A DNA stretch of 64,000 bases from JAGPUQ01 sp947084925 (GCA_947084925.1 CAMTUJ010000027.1:65550-129549), one strand, 5' to 3'. Shown: positions 16,153-25,220, counted from the first letter of the stretch. The notes: generated by a model from the sequence alone, not told the origin. A program made the numbers and translations.

Positions 16153-17952
16153 TCAGCAGACCGCCAGCGTGACAGGGTTACTTGCCGCAGCGATTCCCGG
16201 TGCTGGTTTGGCCTCATCTGGCGGAGCGAGTTCGCTCCGCACCAAGACGTTGCCGGCGGTGCATTTGGCGCGATGCTTGGTGTGGGTCGCCTGCTCCACG
16301 ATGTAATCCAGGTGGTGTCGTTGGGGATCGGCAACCACCAGGGCGCCGATCGAGAGGGAGATGAGCGGATAGTGCTGCTCCTGGTTATTGCGGTCGTGGG
16401 CGCAGGTGTAGCCCCGGCGCAGATCCTCCGCCGGGTAATGGCCGGTGATCTGGTGGGCAAATTCGGCGAGGAGATCGTGGCAGCTCTGCTCCCAGTCCGG
16501 GCGTTGGAAGAACACCAGAAAATCGTCGCCGCCGATGTGGCCGATGAAATCATCCGCGGCGCACGCCTGGGCGCGCAGCGTCGCGGCCAGCAGCGCGATC
16601 ACTTCATCCCCCCGGGCATAGCCGTAGGTGTCGTTGAAGGGTTTGAAATGGTCCAGGTCGCAATAGGCCATAACGAAAGATTGACCGGTGCGGATCAGCT
16701 TTTCCAGGTGGCGCATGATGGGCACGTTGCCGGGCAGCAGCGTGAGGGGATTGGCGTGCCGGGCCATTTCGATCTGCTGGCGGCTGATGCTCTGCAATAA
16801 ATCCAGCAGGGTGCCGCGGCCGGCGAAGTGTCCCCGATCGACCAGCACGAATTCGTCCACATGGGTATCCGGGGTGCCGGTAATGCGTTTGCTGATGATG
16901 TTGAGCGGAGTCGAGACATCAAAGGTCAGATAGTTCTTCTCGGCGAAGCGGCGTACCGGCTGGCGGCCGTACAGCTCGCGGCCGAAGCGGTGTGCGTACA
17001 AATTCATGAAGTTGGTGCGCAGCACGATGCCCACTGGCTCGTCCTGGTTCAGGACACAAATACTCTGCACCGCGGGATGGTGCAGGAACACCTCGGCCGC
17101 GGTATCGACGCTGTCCTCGGCGTTGACGGTGGGCATGGGTTTGAGCAGCCCGACGGTGGTGTGGGTGCGGGCGGGAATGCGGCGCGCGCCGGGAACGCGA
17201 AACCAGGCGGGGTCCGCCGCCAATGGCGGATTGGCGCCGGGCCGGGCGAAATAATAGCCTTGGGCAAAGCTGGCCCCGAGCTTGCGTATCGCGCTGTACT
17301 CGTCGCGCGTTTCCACCCCCTCGGTGATGACCTGACAGCCCAGCGACTGGCTGATTTCCAGAATCGAGCGCACGAACTGGTGCTTGATGCGATCGCTGTC
17401 GATGCCGGTGATGAAGTGGCGGTCGATCTTGACGAAGTCCGGGTGCATTTCCGACCACAGCTTGAGTCCGGAATAACCGGCGCCGAGATCGTCGATGGCG
17501 ATGCCGAAACCGGCCTCCCGATAATGTTCGATGGCGGTCTGGATCAGCCCGTAGTTTTCCACCGGCTGCGTCTCGGTAATTTCGATAACCACCTGATCGG
17601 GGCTCATGCCGCAGTCGCGCAGATAATTCCGGGTGAGGCCGGCAGCGTAGTGCGGCGACATCAGCACCTCGGGGTTGATGTTGAGGAACAACCGTCCCGG
17701 CAGGCGCAGGCGGGCGAACTGTGCGATCAGCACGCGGCGGGCCAGGTAGTCCAGCTCCAGCAGGCGGCCGTAGCGCGTGGCGGCCTCGAACAGGCGCGCC
17801 GGGCTGTGCAGCGGCGAATCCGACGGGCCGCGAATCAGACCTTCGTAGCCGTAGAGCGCGCGCCGACGCAGATTGATCACCGGCTGAAACACCGGATGCA
17901 GGTGCTCGCCGATGAGGATGGTCTCGAGTGCGTCGAAATCTTCGGGAGGCAT
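16153..17952 (-). CDS. EAL-CBS-GGDEF cyclic-di-GMP turnover protein
   Basis: About 599 residues. The N-terminal EAL domain has what look like the catalytic residues for phosphodiesterase activity: YEGLIRGP, LFLNINPEV, VIEITET, AIDDLGAGYSGL, FVKIDRHFI, VITEGVET and QGYYFARPG. Then comes a CBS pair (about residues 270-400: MPTVNAEDSVDTAAEVF and following), and a C-terminal diguanylate cyclase domain whose signature is GGDDF rather than GGDEF, with no RxxD inhibitory site five residues before it. No membrane segment is visible, so it is probably cytosolic and tuned by a CBS ligand. The frame stays open upstream; ATG 17952 was chosen for domain fit and 18036 is an alternative. Confidence 0.85.
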   Translation of the reverse strand: MPPEDFDALETILIGEHLHPVFQPVINLRRRALYGYEGLIRGPSDSPLHSPARLFEAATRYGRLLELDYLARRVLIAQFARLRLPGRLFLNINPEVLMSPHYAAGLTRNYLRDCGMSPDQVVIEITETQPVENYGLIQTAIEHYREAGFGIAIDDLGAGYSGLKLWSEMHPDFVKIDRHFITGIDSDRIKHQFVRSILEISQSLGCQVITEGVETRDEYSAIRKLGASFAQGYYFARPGANPPLAADPAWFRVPGARRIPARTHTTVGLLKPMPTVNAEDSVDTAAEVFLHHPAVQSICVLNQDEPVGIVLRTNFMNLYAHRFGRELYGRQPVRRFAEKNYLTFDVSTPLNIISKRITGTPDTHVDEFVLVDRGHFAGRGTLLDLLQSISRQQIEMARHANPLTLLPGNVPIMRHLEKLIRTGQSFVMAYCDLDHFKPFNDTYGYARGDEVIALLAATLRAQACAADDFIGHIGGDDFLVFFQRPDWEQSCHDLLAEFAHQITGHYPAEDLRRGYTCAHDRNNQEQHYPLISLSIGALVVADPQRHHLDYIVEQATHTKHRAKCTAGNVLVRSELAPPDEAKPAPGIAAASNPVTLAVC

Positions 17953-18129
17953 GGTCGGGGCATCGCTCCAGGCGAGCGGGTAGGGACCAGCAAAACTACA
18001 CCGGAAATGTGACAGGTCGGTGAAGTTACCGGCCATATCGGTTCGCGAGCCCGCGGCAGCACGGCTGCTCGCCGGCGCGGCGGGTTCTGTTTTAATGGCG
18101 CACCACCTGCGCGTTGACGGGAAGAGGGA

Positions 18130-19476
18130 ATGTCCGCCGATCACCCTCGTCACAGTCAGTTTGCCCTGCTGCGGCAGCGTCGCTTTCTGCCCTTTTTTCT
18201 GACCCAGTTCGGTGGCGCCTGCAACGACAACCTGTTCAAGAATTCGCTGCTGGTGCTGCTGGTGCTGCTGGTGCTGCTGGTCAGCGGCGCCGTCGCCGGT
18301 GAACGGGTGGATACGCTGGTCAATCTGGCGGCGGGATTGTTCATCCTGCCGTTCTTTCTGTTCTCGCCGCTCGCCGGCCAGCTCGCCGACAAGTACGACA
18401 AGGCGCGGATGATCCGCTGGATCAAGCTGGCAGAGATAATGATCATGGTACTGGCCGCGCTCGCCTTTCAGGCGCGGGCGTGGGGGCCGCTGTTGGCGCT
18501 GCTGTTCGCGATGGGCACGCACTCGGCATTCTTCGGGCCGCTCAAGTACGCGATCATTCCCCAGCATCTCCATGCCGAGGAGTTGGTGGCGGGCAACGCC
18601 CAGGTGGGGATGGGCACTTTCGTCGCCATTCTGCTGGGGACCATCGGTGGCACCCTGCTCGCCGGGCGCCCCGATCCGGCGGCGGGTATCGGCGCGGCGA
18701 TCATGCTGGTTGCGCTGTTGGGCTGGTTCGCCAGTCGCGAGATTCCCGCGGCGCCGGCGGCGGCACCGGGATTGTGGCTGGACTGGAACCCACTGCGGGA
18801 ATGGGTCGCGCTTTATCGACAGACGGTGTCGCGGCGAACCGTTTTTATGGCCATCCTCGGCATTTCCTGGTTCTGGGCGCTGGGTGCGAGTTACCTCACC
18901 CAGATGCCCCATTTCGCGATCTCGGTGCTCGGCGGCACGCCGCCGGTGATTGCCCTGCTGTTGTCGGCCTTCATGGTGGGCGTCGCGGCGGGTGGCTGGC
19001 TCTGTGCATGGCTGAGTGGTGCGCGGATCATGGTCGGCCTGGTGCCCCTGGGCGCCATCGGTCTGAGTCTGTTTGGTGGGGATTTATCCTGCGCTGCCGC
19101 GACGGTCGCGGCCGGGACGCAGCCATTGGGCCCGCTGGCGCTGGCGGAGCACCTGTCCATGCTGCGCGTATTGACCGATATCCTGCTGCTCGGTTTGTCC
19201 GGCGGCCTCTATGTCGTGCCGCTCTATGCCCATGTCCAGGCGCACACGGAGCCTGACCGACGCGCCCGGGTCATCGCCTTCAACAACATCCTGAATGCGC
19301 TGTTCATGGTCGCCGCCAGCGTTCTGGGTATCCTGCTGCTCGGGGTCGCGGGGCTTGGCATGCCGCGCTTTTTTCTGGTGCTGGCGTTGTTGAATGCCGT
19401 AATGGCCGCGCTGCTGTTTGCACGCGCGCCGGGGTTTCTGTCAGGAATGCTGGCGTGGATGGCGCGGCCGAGATGA
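18130..19476 (+). CDS. MFS transporter, lysophospholipid transporter LplT-like
   Basis: Major facilitator protein, 448 residues and about 12 membrane helices. The N-terminal motif FLTQFGGACNDNLFKNSLL matches the Q-x-x-G-A-x-N-D-N signature of the LplT branch, and LAGQLADKYDKARMIRW is the loop 2-3 motif. LplT flips lysophospholipids inward for re-acylation; in many proteobacteria it is fused or adjacent to an acyltransferase/acyl-ACP synthetase (Aas), but no such domain is present here. The first helix contains a fourfold LLV repeat encoded by a 9-base tandem array. It diverges from the EAL-CBS-GGDEF gene. Confidence 0.8.
   Translation: MSADHPRHSQFALLRQRRFLPFFLTQFGGACNDNLFKNSLLVLLVLLVLLVSGAVAGERVDTLVNLAAGLFILPFFLFSPLAGQLADKYDKARMIRWIKLAEIMIMVLAALAFQARAWGPLLALLFAMGTHSAFFGPLKYAIIPQHLHAEELVAGNAQVGMGTFVAILLGTIGGTLLAGRPDPAAGIGAAIMLVALLGWFASREIPAAPAAAPGLWLDWNPLREWVALYRQTVSRRTVFMAILGISWFWALGASYLTQMPHFAISVLGGTPPVIALLLSAFMVGVAAGGWLCAWLSGARIMVGLVPLGAIGLSLFGGDLSCAAATVAAGTQPLGPLALAEHLSMLRVLTDILLLGLSGGLYVVPLYAHVQAHTEPDRRARVIAFNNILNALFMVAASVLGILLLGVAGLGMPRFFLVLALLNAVMAALLFARAPGFLSGMLAWMARPR
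18247..18282 (+). repeat. 9-base tandem repeat inside transporter helix 1
   Basis: Three copies of CTGCTGGTG followed by CTGCTGGTC, encoding four Leu-Leu-Val units in frame. Copy change by slippage would alter the length of the first transmembrane helix by three residues without a frameshift. Confidence 0.9.
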
Positions 19477-19586
19477 TCCGCCGTCTGCCGTGGCGTAAAG
19501 CGCGTCGGTCAGGTGGGGCGACCGCTCCGGCATGACCCGGGAAGTGTTTTACGGGGGTCGCGCCCCGGGGTACAGCAAAGGAGGCT

Positions 19587-19979
19587 CTAGCGCGACTTGA
19601 GCAGGTCTCGTATTTCGGTCAGCAGAGCCTGCTCGGCGGAGTGCGCAGGAGGCGCCGCTTCTTGCTTGCGTTTGAGCGCGTTGATGCCTTTTACCAGCAT
19701 GAAAATGGCGAACGCCACAATGATGAAATCCACCAGGGTCTGAATGAATTTGCCGTAGCCGATAACGATCGCCGGGGTGTCGGCCGTGGCGGGACTCAGG
19801 GTCAGTGCCAGGGCGGAAAAGTCCATGCCCCCCAGCAGCATGCCGATCGGCGGCATGACGACATCGCCCACGACGGACGACACGATTTTCCCAAAGGCGG
19901 CACCGATGATGATGCCGACCGCCATGTCGACGGCATTGCCTTTGACCGCGAATTCCTTGAATTCCTGCACGATGCTCAT
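19587..19979 (-). CDS. mscL: large-conductance mechanosensitive channel MscL
   Basis: Homopentameric inner-membrane safety valve opened by membrane tension in hypo-osmotic shock. The 130-residue length is typical. Family N-terminus FKEFAVKGNAVDMAVGIIIGAAFGKIVSSVV forms S1 and the pore helix TM1; TM2 is FIIVAFAIFMLVKGINAL; the cytoplasmic bundle ends EQALLTEIRDLLKSR. ATG 19979 is preceded by a GCGAGAG element. It may share a transcript with the phosphatase-like gene 81 bases upstream. Confidence 0.96.
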   Translation of the reverse strand: MSIVQEFKEFAVKGNAVDMAVGIIIGAAFGKIVSSVVGDVVMPPIGMLLGGMDFSALALTLSPATADTPAIVIGYGKFIQTLVDFIIVAFAIFMLVKGINALKRKQEAAPPAHSAEQALLTEIRDLLKSR

Positions 19980-20060
19980 AGGTTGTTCTCTCGCTTCCTG
20001 GGCAGGAGTATTTGAGGCGAAGCCTGTGAAGTGAACCAGCGTTTGCCCGGTTTCCGCCGC

Positions 20061-20474
20061 TCAGCGCGCCAGCCGGGAGCGCAGCGCCTCCAGGTCGTAA
20101 CCCGCGGCGCGTGCGGTAGCGAGCAACTCGTCCGCTGGCTGGGTGCCGGCCCGGGACAGCATCCAGAGCATGGTGCAGCGGGTGCCGGTACGGCAGTGGG
20201 CGAGGGTCTTGCCGGGTGTTTCCGCGACCAGCCGCGCAAAGGTACCGACATCGGCGTCGCTGATATTGCTGCCGACGACCGGCTGATGAACATAGGCGAG
20301 GCCGGCGGCCCTGGCGGCAGCCGCGATCTCGGCCGCCGGCGGCTGCCCGGGCTCTTCGCCGTCGGGGCGGTTGTTGATGATGGCCGTGAAGCCCGCGGCG
20401 GCGGCCTGCTTCACGTCGTCTACCGTGATCTGACCGGCGACGTGCAGTTTGGCGGTGAGTTGCTTGCTGATCAT
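20061..20474 (-). CDS. TIGR01244-type protein-tyrosine-phosphatase-like/sulfur transferase protein
   Basis: A 137-residue protein of the beta-lactamase-hydrolase-like (DUF442/TIGR01244) family with a dual-specificity phosphatase fold. The P-loop is AHCRTGTRC, a Cys-x5-Arg motif, and INNRPDGEEPGQP is the conserved upstream loop. In other bacteria this domain is fused to a persulfide-dioxygenase-type metallo-hydrolase and linked to sulfide metabolism; no partner lies beside it here. AGGAA is 7 bases before the ATG. Its neighbours (mscL and the beta-helix gene) suggest no pathway. Confidence 0.8.
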   Translation of the reverse strand: MISKQLTAKLHVAGQITVDDVKQAAAAGFTAIINNRPDGEEPGQPPAAEIAAAARAAGLAYVHQPVVGSNISDADVGTFARLVAETPGKTLAHCRTGTRCTMLWMLSRAGTQPADELLATARAAGYDLEALRSRLAR

Positions 20475-20504
20475 TGGGGATTCCTGTATCGCGAGGGCGG
20501 CTCA

Positions 20505-20532
20505 CCCCCTCCCGGGTTATGCCGGGAGGGGG
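20505..20532 (-). terminator. strong 11-base hairpin after the beta-helix gene
   Basis: Perfect inverted repeat CCCCCTCCCGG (20505-20515) with CCGGGAGGGGG (20522-20532) and a six-base loop, starting 9 bases beyond the stop of the gene at 20542. There is no T tract on either side, so it may end transcription inefficiently or simply protect the mRNA 3' end. Confidence 0.55.
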
Positions 20533-20541
20533 TTGCCCAAA

Positions 20542-21903
20542 CTAACCAACTGATCGGCGTCGTGGCCACATCCGGCCGCGCGCCGCTGCTGCCAGGAGCA
20601 ACAAAGCTCCCAGCAACCACAGCATAGCGTTGCTCAAGGTTGGGATGGGCAGCGCGGTTGAAGATTCAAAAGCGCCGATGTCGATGATCGCAATCCGCCG
20701 TGGTCCGCCCGGCAGATCCAGGGTAAATGCCGCGGGCAGCGCGGAGTCCAGCCCGACATTGACAGCGTCGGAACTGGGCAGCAGAGCATAGTTTCCGCCG
20801 GCGGCATCCACAAATGCCGGATTGCCGGTACGTGTCCCGGGGCCGGGGGTAAAGTCGCTGGGAGCGCTGTTGCCGAACAGCAAATTATGGCTGTTCAAAA
20901 AACCGGGCAAGCCGGTATCGATGCCAATCCCGTACGAGCTCATGAACGCCACGATATTGTTGTAGAGCCCGCCGGTAATGTTGGCGCCCAAATCGGTGCG
21001 TGCGCTTACCAAAATGCCGGTGCGACCGCTGGCGAGGGTGTTGTTGACCACTTGGACATCGGCCAGTGCATTGTTGCCGTCCGCGGAAATAACAATGCTG
21101 CCGGGCGCGCCCACATTGCCGTTCTGGCCGGTGACGAGATTGTTGGATATTTGTGCCGTGATCAATCCGGCCGGATCGCCTGGGTTAGCACCAAAATTGC
21201 GGGCCTCAATGCCATAGTCGAAATTGCTGCCGGTGATGCGGTTGCGATCAATGAGCGCAGTACCTGACGGACCCGCACCGACCACGGCCTCAATGCCGCC
21301 ACACTGCGACAAATCGGTGGCGATAATCTGATTGTCAGTGATGGTGGCGTCAAACCCGGCGGAGGTTCCGACGATGGAAATGGCGGTGGCACAACTGCCG
21401 AAGGCCCCGGCGGATTGCGTGATGCGATTGCCGGTGATGATGGCGGTTTTGGTGCCGTAGGTTCCGACTGCGGAGCCATCGCTGACGGCGATGGCGCTGC
21501 GTTGGCTGGCATTGATGTCATTGTTCAAAACGCGGAAAGTCAGATTCCCGCCACCGAAACCCAGGCGCCCCTCCAGCAGGAGGGTAACGGTAATGCCCTG
21601 CACGGTGACATCCACATTGGTGGTGGTCGCAATCGCAAAAAGACCTTGCAGGATCGGTGTAAATCCCGCCGCTGGGCCAACGGTGAGGGATTTATCGACC
21701 GTGACCACTTCGAGGATCTCGGTGTTGATGGCCAGTTCAATGGTGTCGCCCGCAGCGGCGCCGACGATGCACGCTTGCAAGGTGGTGTTACAGGGAGCCG
21801 CGCCGGGGTAAGTCAAGGTTGCGCCCGATGCCGCCACTGAAAGCGTCGCGGCGATGATGAGCGTCAGCGCAGTGCGTATGTTGAGAAGCAGATAATCCAT
21901 CAT
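20542..21903 (-). CDS. secreted parallel beta-helix protein with IPTL-CTERM-like sorting tail
   Basis: A 453-residue surface or secreted protein. The signal peptide (LTLIIAATLSVAASGA) precedes a repetitive body rich in Asn/Gly/Ile turns such as IISNN-like and ITGNRITQSAGAF strands, as in right-handed parallel beta-helix (pectate-lyase-like) folds. The C-terminus is diagnostic: LPIPTLSNAMLWLLGAL, a hydrophobic helix, then RRR, matching the IPTL-CTERM layout (motif, membrane span, basic tail) handled by exosortase-type systems. No enzyme motif was recognised, and no exosortase gene lies in this window. The start codons at 21903 and 21900 are both possible; GAGG precedes them. It is probably an adhesin or matrix protein. 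Confidence 0.72.
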   Translation of the reverse strand: MMDYLLLNIRTALTLIIAATLSVAASGATLTYPGAAPCNTTLQACIVGAAAGDTIELAINTEILEVVTVDKSLTVGPAAGFTPILQGLFAIATTTNVDVTVQGITVTLLLEGRLGFGGGNLTFRVLNNDINASQRSAIAVSDGSAVGTYGTKTAIITGNRITQSAGAFGSCATAISIVGTSAGFDATITDNQIIATDLSQCGGIEAVVGAGPSGTALIDRNRITGSNFDYGIEARNFGANPGDPAGLITAQISNNLVTGQNGNVGAPGSIVISADGNNALADVQVVNNTLASGRTGILVSARTDLGANITGGLYNNIVAFMSSYGIGIDTGLPGFLNSHNLLFGNSAPSDFTPGPGTRTGNPAFVDAAGGNYALLPSSDAVNVGLDSALPAAFTLDLPGGPRRIAIIDIGAFESSTALPIPTLSNAMLWLLGALLLLAAAARGRMWPRRRSVG

Positions 21904-22042
21904 GGGCCTCGTTGGTTGTCGTGATTAGCGGAGATCAGGGATGCCCGGAACGATACGGCCCGCGTATGCTTCCCCAAGATAGCGTAGCGCAATCAGCAGA
22001 TCGCCTGAAGGGGCAGTATATAGCAGCGCGGTGGCGAGCCAA

Positions 22043-22891
22043 TCAACTGGTGCGCAGGCTGCGCAATCCCTCCTGGATACGCACCAGATGGTCTTCGAGT
22101 TCGGGGCCCTTGCGCTGCGCGACGCCGATGGCCAGCACATCGATCACCACCAGATGGGCGATGCGCGATGACAGCGGCGTGTAGAGCTGGAAATCTTCCT
22201 TGACGTCGATGGCAATGGGGATGGTGGCGGCGGCGGCCACCGGCGTGTGGCCGGGCGCGAGACCGATCACGATGGCACCATGTTTTTTCACCTGTTTGAT
22301 CGAGTCGAGCAGCGCCCGGGTCCGGCCCGACTGCGAGAACGCAACCACGACGTCGCCCGGCTCCAGCGACGTGGCCGACATGTTCTGCAGGTGGGGATCG
22401 GAATAGGCGGCGGTGGCCAGGCGCAGGCGGAAAAACCGGTGCTGGGCGTCGAAGGCGACGGGAGCCGAGGCGCCGAAGCCGTAGAACTCCACCCGCCGCG
22501 CCGCGCACAGCGCGCGGATGGCGCGATCGAGCATTTGCGGGTCCAGGCTGTCGCGGACCTTGAGCAGATTGTCCACCGTGGTATCGAACACCTTGTCGGT
22601 GTACTCGCGCACCGAATCGGTATCGGTGACGGCGATCTGGCCGAAGCCGGGGCTCGCCGCCAGTTGCTGGGCCAGGGAGAGCTTGAAATCCTGAAAGCCG
22701 CCGCAGCCGACGGCGCGGCAAAAGCGCACCACCGTCGGCTCGCTGACCCCGGCGTGGCGCGCCAGATCGACGATGCGCATGCGCACCACCTGTTCCGGAT
22801 CGATCAGCACATAGTCGGCCACCCTGCGTTCGGCCTTGCGCAGAGTGGGCAGTGCGGCGTTGATGGTTCGTGTCAATTCGGCGGGCTTCAC
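22043..22891 (-). CDS. RpiR/HexR-family transcriptional regulator (HTH plus SIS domain)
   Basis: A 282-residue regulator. The N-terminal helix-turn-helix is DLARHAGVSEPTVVRFCRAVGCGGFQDFK, written here as two parts: DLARHAGVSEPTVVRF and CRAVGCGGFQDFK. The C-terminal SIS sugar-phosphate-binding domain includes VEFYGFGASAPVAFDAQHRF and VVAFSQSGRTRALLDSI. The closest known type is HexR, which senses 2-keto-3-deoxy-6-phosphogluconate and controls central carbon genes. No Entner-Doudoroff gene sits next to it, so the ligand is inferred. It diverges from uvrD with about 135 bases between the starts. Confidence 0.82.
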   Translation of the reverse strand: MKPAELTRTINAALPTLRKAERRVADYVLIDPEQVVRMRIVDLARHAGVSEPTVVRFCRAVGCGGFQDFKLSLAQQLAASPGFGQIAVTDTDSVREYTDKVFDTTVDNLLKVRDSLDPQMLDRAIRALCAARRVEFYGFGASAPVAFDAQHRFFRLRLATAAYSDPHLQNMSATSLEPGDVVVAFSQSGRTRALLDSIKQVKKHGAIVIGLAPGHTPVAAAATIPIAIDVKEDFQLYTPLSSRIAHLVVIDVLAIGVAQRKGPELEDHLVRIQEGLRSLRTS

Positions 22892-23026
22892 CGGCTACTC
22901 CGTCGCGCACTGGCGCGATTGTAGTTTATTCCCGGCCAGCGCCCGCGGGCCGCAGGTTGGCCCTCGTTTCGCGTCGCGGCCCCACCAAAACCATTAATTG
23001 CGGGTGGCGTTTGTTAGAATCCCGCA

Positions 23027-25213
23027 ATGAACCTGTCCCCCATTCTCGATCCCCTCAACGACGCCCAGCGCGCGGCGGTTGCCCACGCTGCCGGCCACCT
23101 GATCGTGCTGGCCGGCGCCGGCAGCGGCAAGACCCGGGTGCTGGTGCACCGCATCGCCTGGCTGGTGCGCGGCGCGGGGGTTTCGCCCCAGGGCATCCTT
23201 GCCGTCACCTTCACCAACAAGGCGGCGCGGGAGATGCGCGAGCGCCTCGCCGATCTGCTGGGCATGGCCGCGCAAGGCATGTGGGTCGGCACTTTCCACG
23301 GTTTGGCCCACCGCCTGTTGAAAACCCACTGGCGCGATGCGGGACTCACGGAAAATTTCCAGATCCTCGACGCCGACGACCAGCTGCGGCTGATCAAGCG
23401 GGTCTATGTCGCGCGCGGGCTCGACACCGAGCGCTGGCCGCCGCGCCAGGCGCAGTGGTACATCAACGCCCAGAAAGACGAGGGCTTGCGTCCCCAGCAC
23501 ATCCGGGAGACCGGCGACCCCTTCGTCGCCGCCATGCTGGGGGTCTACCGCGACTACGAGGCCGCCTGCGCCCGCGGCGGAGTGGTGGATTTCGGCGAGC
23601 TGTTGCTGCGCGCCCACGAACTCTGGCTGCGGCATCCGGAGCTGCTCGCCCACTACCAGCAGCGCTTCGGCCATCTGCTGGTGGACGAATTTCAGGACAC
23701 CAACGCCATTCAGTATGCCTGGCTGCGCCTGCTGGCCGGGGAGTCGAGTCGCGTGACCGTGGTCGGCGACGACGACCAGTCCATCTACGGCTGGCGCGGT
23801 GCGCGGATCGAGAACATCCGCGATTTCAGCCGCCACTTTGCCGGCGCGAGCACGGTGCGACTGGAGCAGAATTACCGCTCCACCGCTACCATTCTGGATG
23901 CCGCCAATGCCGTTATTGCCCACAACGCCGGGCGCATGGGGAAAGAACTCTGGACCAGTGGCGAACGCGGCGAGCCCATTTCCGTCTACGCCGCGTACAA
24001 CGAGCAGGATGAAGCGCGCTTTATCGCCGAACGCATCCAGGTCTGGCTCGCCGCTGGCGGCAGCTGCGACGAAGTCGCCATGCTCTACCGCTCCAACGCC
24101 CAATCGCGGGTGCTGGAAGAAGCGCTGCTGCGCGCCGCCATTCCCTACCGGATTCACGGTGGCCACCGCTTCTATGAGCGCCTCGAAATCCGCAATGCGC
24201 TCGCCTACCTGCGCCTGCTGGTCAATCCCGACGACGACGCGGCGGTGGAGCGGGTGCTCAATGTGCCGACCCGCGGCATCGGCGAGCGCACCGTCGCGCA
24301 ACTGCGCGAGGTCGCCCGCGCGGGCGGCATTTCGCTTTGGCAGGTGCTGCGCAATGGCGTCAGCGACCTGCCGGCACGCGCCGCCGGCGCGGTGCGCGGT
24401 TTTACCGCGCTGATTGAAGAATTGCGCGCCGACGTTGATCGCTTCGATCTGGCGGAGCTGGCCGATCGGATGCTCACGCGCACCGGGCTGCTGGAATTCC
24501 ACCGCCGCGAAACCGGTGAACGCGGCGCCGCCCGCGTCGAAAACCTCGACGAGCTGATCAGTGCCTGCCGGGCCTTTGTGCCGGAAGCGCCGGACCAACC
24601 CCTGTTGCCGCAGTTTCTCGACGCCGCCGCGCTCGACGCGGGCGATGCCCAGGCCGAGGGCGATACCGCCGCCGTGCAATTGATGACGCTCCATTCCGCC
24701 AAGGGGCTCGAATTTCCGCTGGTGTTCATGGCCGGCGTGGAAGAAAACCTGTTTCCCCACAAAATGTCCCTCGACGAACCCGGGCGCCTCGAAGAAGAGC
24801 GGCGGCTGTGCTATGTGGGCATCACCCGCGCCATGACCAAGCTGTATCTGACCTGGGCCGAGACGCGCAATCTTCACGGCCGCGAACAGTTCAATACGCC
24901 GTCGCGGTTTCTGCGCGATATACCGGCGGAGCTGCTCGAGGAAGTGCGCCTGCGCGCCACCATCACCCGGCCGGTCAGTTTCACGGCGCGGCCCGTGAGC
25001 TACGCCACGCGGCCCTCCACCGGCACCGCCAAGCTCGCCGACAACGGTACCGGCTTCGTCCTGGGGCAGCGGGTCGCGCACAAAAAATTCGGCGAAGGCG
25101 TGGTGCTGGGTTTCGAAGGGCTCGGTCCGCAGGCGCGGGTCCAGGTCAACTTCCGCAGCGGCGGCACCAAATGGCTGGTGATGCAGTTTGCCGGGCTGAG
25201 TCCGCTCGGCTGA
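23027..25213 (+). CDS. uvrD: UvrD-type superfamily 1 DNA helicase II
   Basis: ATP-dependent 3'-5' helicase for nucleotide-excision and mismatch repair, 728 residues. The order matches UvrD: Q motif LNDAQRAAVAH, Walker A AGAGSGKTRVL, motif Ia TFTNKAAREMRERL, Walker B LLVDEFQDTN, motif III GDDDQSIYGWRGA, motif IV LEQNYRSTATIL, motif V LMTLHSAKGLEFP and motif VI EERRLCYVGITRAM. The C-terminal Tudor-like segment FGEGVVLGFEGLG is present. The ATG at 23027 starts MNLSPILDPLNDAQ. No clear LexA box was seen in the short upstream region. Confidence 0.95.
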   Translation: MNLSPILDPLNDAQRAAVAHAAGHLIVLAGAGSGKTRVLVHRIAWLVRGAGVSPQGILAVTFTNKAAREMRERLADLLGMAAQGMWVGTFHGLAHRLLKTHWRDAGLTENFQILDADDQLRLIKRVYVARGLDTERWPPRQAQWYINAQKDEGLRPQHIRETGDPFVAAMLGVYRDYEAACARGGVVDFGELLLRAHELWLRHPELLAHYQQRFGHLLVDEFQDTNAIQYAWLRLLAGESSRVTVVGDDDQSIYGWRGARIENIRDFSRHFAGASTVRLEQNYRSTATILDAANAVIAHNAGRMGKELWTSGERGEPISVYAAYNEQDEARFIAERIQVWLAAGGSCDEVAMLYRSNAQSRVLEEALLRAAIPYRIHGGHRFYERLEIRNALAYLRLLVNPDDDAAVERVLNVPTRGIGERTVAQLREVARAGGISLWQVLRNGVSDLPARAAGAVRGFTALIEELRADVDRFDLAELADRMLTRTGLLEFHRRETGERGAARVENLDELISACRAFVPEAPDQPLLPQFLDAAALDAGDAQAEGDTAAVQLMTLHSAKGLEFPLVFMAGVEENLFPHKMSLDEPGRLEEERRLCYVGITRAMTKLYLTWAETRNLHGREQFNTPSRFLRDIPAELLEEVRLRATITRPVSFTARPVSYATRPSTGTAKLADNGTGFVLGQRVAHKKFGEGVVLGFEGLGPQARVQVNFRSGGTKWLVMQFAGLSPLG

Positions 25214-25220
25214 TGGCCCG

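Noticed and set aside
17953..18912. Long upstream extension of the EAL-CBS-GGDEF frame
   Set aside because: It is antisense to the LplT-like gene, Arg/Gln/Pro-rich and without domain; the EAL domain begins right after 17952.
22892..23026. LexA box upstream of uvrD
   Set aside because: No CTGT-N8-ACAG match was seen in the intergenic region.
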